From CAMLIZ01 sp036231905 (lineage in GTDB: Bacteria > Pseudomonadota > Gammaproteobacteria > Burkholderiales > Burkholderiaceae_C), in assembly GCF_036231905.1 (NCBI RefSeq), contig NZ_JAZARE010000003.1, forward strand, positions 372,001 to 436,000: a stretch of 64,000 nt of DNA. The letters are read 5' to 3'. Position numbers and translations under genes: made by a program. This document shows positions 59,619 through 64,000 of the stretch, one piece after another. Each line of letters begins with the position of its first letter. The stretch's first letter is position 1. Below the pieces are notes generated by a model. The model was given only the letters and a program-made list of their open reading frames with translations. It ran no database searches and was not told where the DNA came from.

Positions 59619-60725
59619 TCAATGGGTGCTGGCTGCCACCGGCGTGCCGCCGCGCGGGTCGACGTAGAGCTTGACCTTCTGGCCAGGCGTGAGCACATGC
59701 ACGCCGGCGGTCACCACGGTCTGCCCGGGTGCGAGACCACCGCTCACCAGCACACTGTTGCCCTCGGCACCGGCCACCTGGATGGGCTGCGGCTTGACGG
59801 TCATCGAGGCCTTGTCCACCAGCCACACCGCCGTCTTGCCCTGGACTTCCATCACCGCGGACAAGGGCAGCTTGGCCACGCCCACCGTCTTGGGCAGCTC
59901 CATCAGCACCGCGGCGGTCTGGCCCAGGCGCACCGGCGCCTTGCCGACGTCGGCCTTCACCAGGAAGGTGCGGGTCACGGGGTCCGCCGCCGCAGCCACC
60001 TCGCGCACGGTGGCGGGGAAGATTTCAGCGCCCTGCCCCCACATGCGCACCTTCAGCGCTTGCGGCGAACCCGCAAGGGCCCGCACGCCGGCGATCTGGT
60101 CTTCCGGCACGGCGAACACCACGTCGCGGGGCCCGTCATGCGCCAGCCGCAGCACCGGCGTGCCGGCGCCCACCACGGTGCCCGGGTCTGCGTCCACGCC
60201 AGTGATCACGCCGGGCGCGTCGGCCACCAGGGTGGCGTAGGCCGTCTGGTTGACCTGCACGCCGGCCTGGGCGCGCGCTTGGTCCAGCTGCGCCTTGGCG
60301 GCCTTCAAGGCGGTGTCGCGCCGCTCCAGTTCGGCGGCGCTGATGAAGCCCTGGTCGCGCAGGTCCTTGAAGCGCTTGTAGTCGGCTGCCGTCTGGTCGA
60401 AGTTGGCCTGCGCCGAGTTGAGCGCGGCGCGGGCGGCGTCCTGGCCGAGCTTGAGGTCCTGCGGGTCCAGTTGCGCCAGCATCTGGCCAGCCTTGACCGT
60501 GGCGCCCAGGTCCACCGCGCGCCGCACCAGCTTGCCCCCCACCCGAAAGCCGAGGCGGGACTCGGTGCGCGCCCGCACTTCGGCCGCAAACTCATGCACG
60601 CCGCCAGCGCTGTCGCTGGACACCGTCATCGTGCGCACCGCGCGCACGGGTTCCGGCGCGGGTTGAGGTTTGGAACAGGCCACCAGGACACTGGCGGCGG
60701 CGATGACGAGGCTGAGCTTGCGCAT
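59619..60725 (-). CDS. RND efflux periplasmic adaptor lipoprotein
   Basis: The membrane-fusion (HlyD/AcrA-type) adaptor of the pump encoded next. The 368-residue precursor has a signal peptide with lipobox VLVAC (Cys17), a lipoyl/barrel-sandwich hybrid domain, an alpha-helical hairpin (about 100-165; ARAALNSAQANFDQTAADYKRF and DTALKAAKAQLDQARAQAG), and beta-barrel and membrane-proximal domains. The ATG at 60725 follows AGGA and begins the signal peptide; the longer frame upstream contains the operator. Confidence 0.92.
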   Translation of the reverse strand: MRKLSLVIAAASVLVACSKPQPAPEPVRAVRTMTVSSDSAGGVHEFAAEVRARTESRLGFRVGGKLVRRAVDLGATVKAGQMLAQLDPQDLKLGQDAARAALNSAQANFDQTAADYKRFKDLRDQGFISAAELERRDTALKAAKAQLDQARAQAGVQVNQTAYATLVADAPGVITGVDADPGTVVGAGTPVLRLAHDGPRDVVFAVPEDQIAGVRALAGSPQALKVRMWGQGAEIFPATVREVAAAADPVTRTFLVKADVGKAPVRLGQTAAVLMELPKTVGVAKLPLSAVMEVQGKTAVWLVDKASMTVKPQPIQVAGAEGNSVLVSGGLAPGQTVVTAGVHVLTPGQKVKLYVDPRGGTPVAASTH

Positions 60726-60753
60726 GGAGCGTCCTTGAACGGTCGCGAGACTA

Positions 60754-60800
60754 ACTGACTGACTGGTCAGTAATATATTTCCGGAACTCCGGGGTGTCAA
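60754..60800 (-). promoter_or_regulatory. RND operon promoter with TetR-type operator
   Basis: On the minus strand TTGACA (60800-60795), a 17-nt spacer and TATATT (60777-60772) form a near-consensus sigma70 promoter. Directly downstream lies ACTGACTGACTGGTCAGT (60754-60771), which contains the inverted repeat ACTGAC/GTCAGT in two registers and covers the predicted transcription start. The arrangement is that of a TetR/AcrR-family repressor site; the regulator is not in the window. Confidence 0.8.
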
Positions 60801-60825
60801 ATCGCTCGTCCGCCACAATTCCGCG

Positions 60826-61677
60826 GTGAGCGTCGACCACTACGAGAACTTTCCCGTTGCCTCATGGCTTTGCCCGCGCCACCTGCGCCCTGCCGTGAAG
60901 GCGCTGTACTGGTTCGCCCGCACAGCGGACGACCTGGCAGACGAAGGCAACGCAGCACCGGCGCACCGCCTGGCGCAGCTTTTTTCCTACCGGCAGGCGC
61001 TGGCCCTGGCCCTTGCCGACCAACCCGATCCCGAGGAGCGCTGGCCGCAGGTGTTTGGCCCCTTGCGCGCCACGCTGCAGCGCCATCGGCTCGATCCGCA
61101 CCTGCTGCAGGACCTGCTGAGCGCCTTCGAGCAGGACGTGCACAACCCGCACTACCAGGACAGGGCCGAGTTGCTGGACTACTGCCGGCGCTCGGCCAAC
61201 CCGGTGGGCCGCTTGCTGCTGCAGCTCTACGGGGTGAGCGATCCGGTCGCCCTGCGCCAGTCGGACGCCATCTGCACCGCGCTGCAGCTGATCAACTTCT
61301 GGCAGGACATCGGGCGCGACCTGGCCAAGGGACGCTGCTACGTGCCCCGCACGGACGCGCAACGCCATGCCGTGGACCCGGCGCACCTGCAACCGGGCAT
61401 GGACACACCGGCCACCCGCGCACTCCTGCGCGATCTTTGCCACTGGAGCGAGCGGCTGATGCTGGAGGGCGCTGCCCTGGTGCACCGTGTCCCGGGGCGC
61501 GCCGGCTGGGAGCTGCGGCTGGTGGTGCAGGGGGGCCTGCGTGTTCTTGAGAGAATTGGCAGGATGCACCACGCCACACTCCTGCACCGGCCCACGCTGA
61601 GCGCCTGGGATGCGCCCCTGCTGCTGCTGCGCGCCGTCACCATGGGCACCGGGCCTGCTGCCAGGGCCACGGCGTGA
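60826..61677 (+). CDS. hpnC: Hydroxysqualene synthase HpnC
   Basis: HpnC is a trans-isoprenyl-diphosphate-synthase-fold enzyme that converts presqualene diphosphate to hydroxysqualene, the second step of the three-enzyme bacterial squalene route. The 283-residue protein has the two aspartate-rich Mg2+ motifs: DDLADE (35-40) and DIGRD (161-165) within NFWQDIGRDLAKGRCYVP. It begins with GTG and shares a 100-nt divergent gap with the RND operon. Its stop overlaps the hpnD start as GTGA. Confidence 0.93.
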   Translation: MSVDHYENFPVASWLCPRHLRPAVKALYWFARTADDLADEGNAAPAHRLAQLFSYRQALALALADQPDPEERWPQVFGPLRATLQRHRLDPHLLQDLLSAFEQDVHNPHYQDRAELLDYCRRSANPVGRLLLQLYGVSDPVALRQSDAICTALQLINFWQDIGRDLAKGRCYVPRTDAQRHAVDPAHLQPGMDTPATRALLRDLCHWSERLMLEGAALVHRVPGRAGWELRLVVQGGLRVLERIGRMHHATLLHRPTLSAWDAPLLLLRAVTMGTGPAARATA

Positions 61678-62522
61678 CCCCCGAACAGTACGTGCAGGAC
61701 AAGGCGGCCCGCAGTGGCTCGTCCTTCTATTACGCCTTCCTGTTCCTGCCACCGGAGCGGCGCGCCGCCATCACCGCCTTCTACGCCTTCTGCCGCGAGG
61801 TGGACGACGTGGTCGACGAGGTACGCGACCCCAGCGTGGCGGCCACCAAGCTAGCCTGGTGGCGCAAGGAAGTGGGCAGCGCGTTTTCCGGCCAGCCTAG
61901 CCATCCGGTGATGAAAGCGCTGATGCCGCACGCGCCGGCGCACCGCATGGAAGCAGCCCATCTGCTTGCGGTGATCGACGGTTGCGAAATGGACCTGTCG
62001 CAGTCGCGCTACCTCGACTTCCCCGGCTTGCAGCGCTATTGCCACCTGGTGGCCGGCGTGGTGGGCGAAGTGGCCTCCAGCATCTTCGGCCGCAGCCAGG
62101 AGCAGACGGTGCGCTACGCCCACCAGTTGGGCTTGGCCATGCAGCTCACCAACATCATCCGCGACGTGGGCGAGGACGCCCGCCGCGGCCGCATCTACCT
62201 GCCGGTGTCCGAGCTGCAGCAGTTCGACGTGAAGGCGCATGAGATCCTCAAGCGCGAGGCGCCCTGGGGCTACAGCGACCGCTTTACCGCCCTGATGCGC
62301 TTCCAGGCGGAGCGCGCCCATCGCATCTATGACGAAGCGCTGTCGCTGTTGCCGCCACAGGACCGCCGAGCGCAGCGGCCAGGGCTGATGATGGCCAATA
62401 TCTACCGCACCCTGCTGCGGGAAATCGAAGCCGAGAACTTTCAGGTGCTGCACCAGCGTATCGCGCTCACGCCGCTGCGCAAGCTGTGGATAGCGATGCG
62501 CACGAACTGGCAAGCAAGGTGA
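61674..62522 (+). CDS. hpnD: Presqualene diphosphate synthase HpnD
   Basis: HpnD condenses two farnesyl diphosphates to presqualene diphosphate. The 282-residue protein has DDVVDE (44-49) and DVGED (164-168) in LTNIIRDVGEDARRGRIYLP as its Mg2+-binding motifs, and the conserved RYAHQLGLAMQ helix. It starts with GTG overlapping hpnC and ends overlapping hpnE, indicating translational coupling of all three genes. Confidence 0.95.
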   Translation: MTPEQYVQDKAARSGSSFYYAFLFLPPERRAAITAFYAFCREVDDVVDEVRDPSVAATKLAWWRKEVGSAFSGQPSHPVMKALMPHAPAHRMEAAHLLAVIDGCEMDLSQSRYLDFPGLQRYCHLVAGVVGEVASSIFGRSQEQTVRYAHQLGLAMQLTNIIRDVGEDARRGRIYLPVSELQQFDVKAHEILKREAPWGYSDRFTALMRFQAERAHRIYDEALSLLPPQDRRAQRPGLMMANIYRTLLREIEAENFQVLHQRIALTPLRKLWIAMRTNWQAR

Positions 62523-63802
62523 GCTCGCCGGGCCGGCGGGTCGCCGTCGTGGGCGGCGGCTGGGCGGGCGTGGCCGCCGCGGTGGAAGCGGTGAGCCAGG
62601 GCCACCAGGTCACCCTGTTCGAGACGGCCGCGCAGCTGGGCGGCCGGGCACGCAGCGTGGATTCGGCCGGCCGCCTGCTCGACAACGGGCAACATATCCT
62701 GATCGGGGCCTACCGCGACACCTTGCAGCTGATTCGCCGGGTGGGCGTGGATGTGGATGCCGCCCTGCTGCGCCAGCCCCTGCGATTGCAATACCCGGAC
62801 GGCAGCGGCCTGTGCCTGCCCGCAGGGCGGCCGGTGCCCGCCTTCGTGCGCGGCGTGTTGCGCTATCGCGGCTGGCCCTGGGCCGCCCGCGGCGCCGTGC
62901 TCCTGCAGGCTGGCGCATGGCTGGCGCAAGGGTTCCGCTGCCCGGCCCACCTGACTGTTGAACGCCTGGTGCACCGCCTGCCGCGGGTGGTGCGCGACGA
63001 ACTCATCGAGCCTTTGTGCGTGGCGGCCTTGAATACGCCCGCCGCCCGGGCGAGCGCACAGGTGTTCCTACGCGTGCTCAAGGATGCGCTGTTTGGCGGC
63101 CCCGGGTGCGCCGACCTGTTGCTGCCCCGCGTGCCGCTGCGCCACCTGCTGCCGCAGCCGGCCGGCGCTTGGCTGCAGTCCCGCGGAGCCGAGCTGCGGC
63201 TGGGCGAACGGGTGCAGTCCCTGCTGGCGGACGGCGCGCAGTGGCGGCTGAACGGCCACTGTTTCGATGCCGTCGTGCTGGCCTGCACGGCGGCCGAGGC
63301 GGCACGCCTGACCGCAGCCGTCGCCCCCGGGTGGTCGGCGGCAGCCGGCGGCTTCGAGTACGAGCCGATCGTCACGGTGTACCTCGCCTGCGAGGGCGCG
63401 CGCCTGCCCCAGCCCATGACCGCCTTGCGCACCGGGCCGCAGGCACCAGCCCAGTTCCTGTTCGACCACGGCGCGCTAGGCGGCCCGGCGGGACAGTTTG
63501 CCTGCGTCGTGAGTGGTGCGCGGGAGTGGGTGGCTCAGGGCCTGGCCGCCTGTGCCGAAGCCGCCGTCGCACAGGCGCTGTCCGCATTTCCGGCCGGCAC
63601 CTGGCCCGCGACACCCCGGGTGGTGGCCACATGGGCCGAAAAGCGCGCCACATTCCTGTGTTCGCCGCAGCTCGAACGCCCTGGCTCGCAGGTGGCCCGG
63701 GGCCTGATCGCGGCCGGCGACTACATCGAGGGGCCCTACCCTGCCACGCTGGAAGGGGCCGTCAGGTCCGGCCTGGCCGCGGCGCGGCAGCTCGCGCCTT
63801 GA
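62519..63802 (+). CDS. hpnE: Hydroxysqualene dehydroxylase HpnE
   Basis: HpnE is an FAD-dependent amine-oxidase-fold enzyme that reduces hydroxysqualene to squalene. The 427-residue protein has the N-terminal Rossmann motif GGGWAG near residues 12-17 followed by the GGRARS region, and the C-terminal FAD motif GLIAAGDYIEGPYPATLEGAVRSGL in part. The GTG at 62519 overlaps the hpnD stop as GTGA, like hpnC/hpnD, and is preferred to an upstream GTG at 62486 that lies inside hpnD. Squalene-hopene cyclase (shc) is not in the window. Confidence 0.94.
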   Translation: MSSPGRRVAVVGGGWAGVAAAVEAVSQGHQVTLFETAAQLGGRARSVDSAGRLLDNGQHILIGAYRDTLQLIRRVGVDVDAALLRQPLRLQYPDGSGLCLPAGRPVPAFVRGVLRYRGWPWAARGAVLLQAGAWLAQGFRCPAHLTVERLVHRLPRVVRDELIEPLCVAALNTPAARASAQVFLRVLKDALFGGPGCADLLLPRVPLRHLLPQPAGAWLQSRGAELRLGERVQSLLADGAQWRLNGHCFDAVVLACTAAEAARLTAAVAPGWSAAAGGFEYEPIVTVYLACEGARLPQPMTALRTGPQAPAQFLFDHGALGGPAGQFACVVSGAREWVAQGLAACAEAAVAQALSAFPAGTWPATPRVVATWAEKRATFLCSPQLERPGSQVARGLIAAGDYIEGPYPATLEGAVRSGLAAARQLAP

Positions 63803-63812
63803 AAGCCACCCG

Positions 63813-64000
63813 TCAACGTGCGAACGGTGCCGCAAGCGGTTCGCCGACGAACACGCCTTGCTGCGGCCAGGCCACGCTTTTCCAGTAAGCCTCGATCGCG
63901 CTGCTGCCCTGCAGGTAGTGCAGCAGCAGCAGCTGGGGATGGGGGAACTTCTGCAGGTGATTGCACGGCTCTGTCACGGTGCCGTAGCTCGCGGTTGCAC
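63813..64000 (-). CDS. TIGR03790-like protein, C-terminal fragment
   Basis: Only the last 61 residues are visible; the gene runs in from beyond the right edge. They read ATASYGTVTEPCNHLQKFPH, then a leucine run, HYLQGSSAIEAYWKSVAW, and end GVFVGEPLAAPFAR. This pattern (EPCN..QKFP, HYL.G.SAIEAYWKSV, G.F.GEPLA.PF) matches, as I recall it, the C-terminus of the TIGR03790 family, proteins of unknown function that occur mostly in genomes with exosortase (PEP-CTERM) systems. The assignment is by pattern recognition on a short fragment. It converges on hpnE with a gap of about 10 nt. Confidence 0.65.
   Translation of the reverse strand, partial: ATASYGTVTEPCNHLQKFPHPQLLLLHYLQGSSAIEAYWKSVAWPQQGVFVGEPLAAPFAR

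Overview
The window is about 64 kb of GC-rich (roughly two thirds G+C) bacterial chromosome. It looks like a betaproteobacterium of the order Burkholderiales, probably near the Rubrivivax/Ideonella/Leptothrix group. The evidence is gene order: rpsB-tsf-pyrH-frr; the long run ndk-rlmN-pilW-rodZ-ispG-hisS-yfgM-bamB-der-hfq-hflX-hflK-hflC-hisZ-purA; tRNA-Leu-tig-clpP-clpX-lon; odhA-odhB-lpd-zapE; and an hpnCDE squalene cassette. Most of the window is conserved core genome at high coding density. I found no phage, integrase, insertion sequence, CRISPR array or restriction/defence locus, and no clearly new multigene system.

Layout. 1-3024 (minus): translation and UMP genes rpsB, tsf, pyrH, frr, with a structured leader before rpsB and terminator hairpins between genes. 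3197-7477 (plus): an amidase, a DadA-type D-amino acid dehydrogenase and the bifunctional NAD(P)HX repair enzyme. 7484-9712 (minus): RNase R. 9804: tRNA-Leu(CAG). 10064-26625 (minus): a long co-directional run, with several overlapping stop/start codons, carrying nucleotide metabolism, histidine regulation, the HflKC membrane complex, HflX, Hfq, Der, BamB, YfgM, HisS, IspG, RodZ, PilW, RlmN and Ndk. 26719-30611 (minus): rluB with an unusual repeat-bearing tail, scpB and rluD. 30671 (plus): bamD. 31619-33616 (minus): a DinG-family helicase. 33793 (plus): a PP2C phosphatase. 34568-42357 (minus): a secreted coiled-coil protein, zapE, and the 2-oxoglutarate dehydrogenase genes with a small PspC-domain gene between odhB and lpd. 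42539-47150 (minus): nitronate monooxygenase, acyl-CoA dehydrogenase and etfBA, with two operator-like sites before etfB. 47340-49688 (plus): murI and a lipoprotein GH8 glycosidase.

49708-56316 holds tRNA-Leu(TAA), tRNA-Cys and tRNA-Gly, the protease genes lon, clpX and clpP, trigger factor, and tRNA-Leu(TAG); clpP and lon are preceded by heat-shock (sigma32)-like promoters. 56405-60725 (minus) is an RND efflux pump and its adaptor behind a near-consensus promoter overlapped by a TetR-type operator. Divergent from it, 60826-63802 (plus) is hpnC-hpnD-hpnE, which turns farnesyl diphosphate into squalene. The right edge cuts a minus-strand gene whose C-terminus looks like the TIGR03790 family.

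The most rewarding items for follow-up are the GH8 enzyme with a shifted catalytic base and its palindromic upstream sites, the operator architecture of the RND and etf promoters, the RluB tail repeats, and the heat-shock promoters. Several start sites were moved inward from the longest open frame because of ribosome-binding sites, signal peptides or overlap with the previous stop codon.
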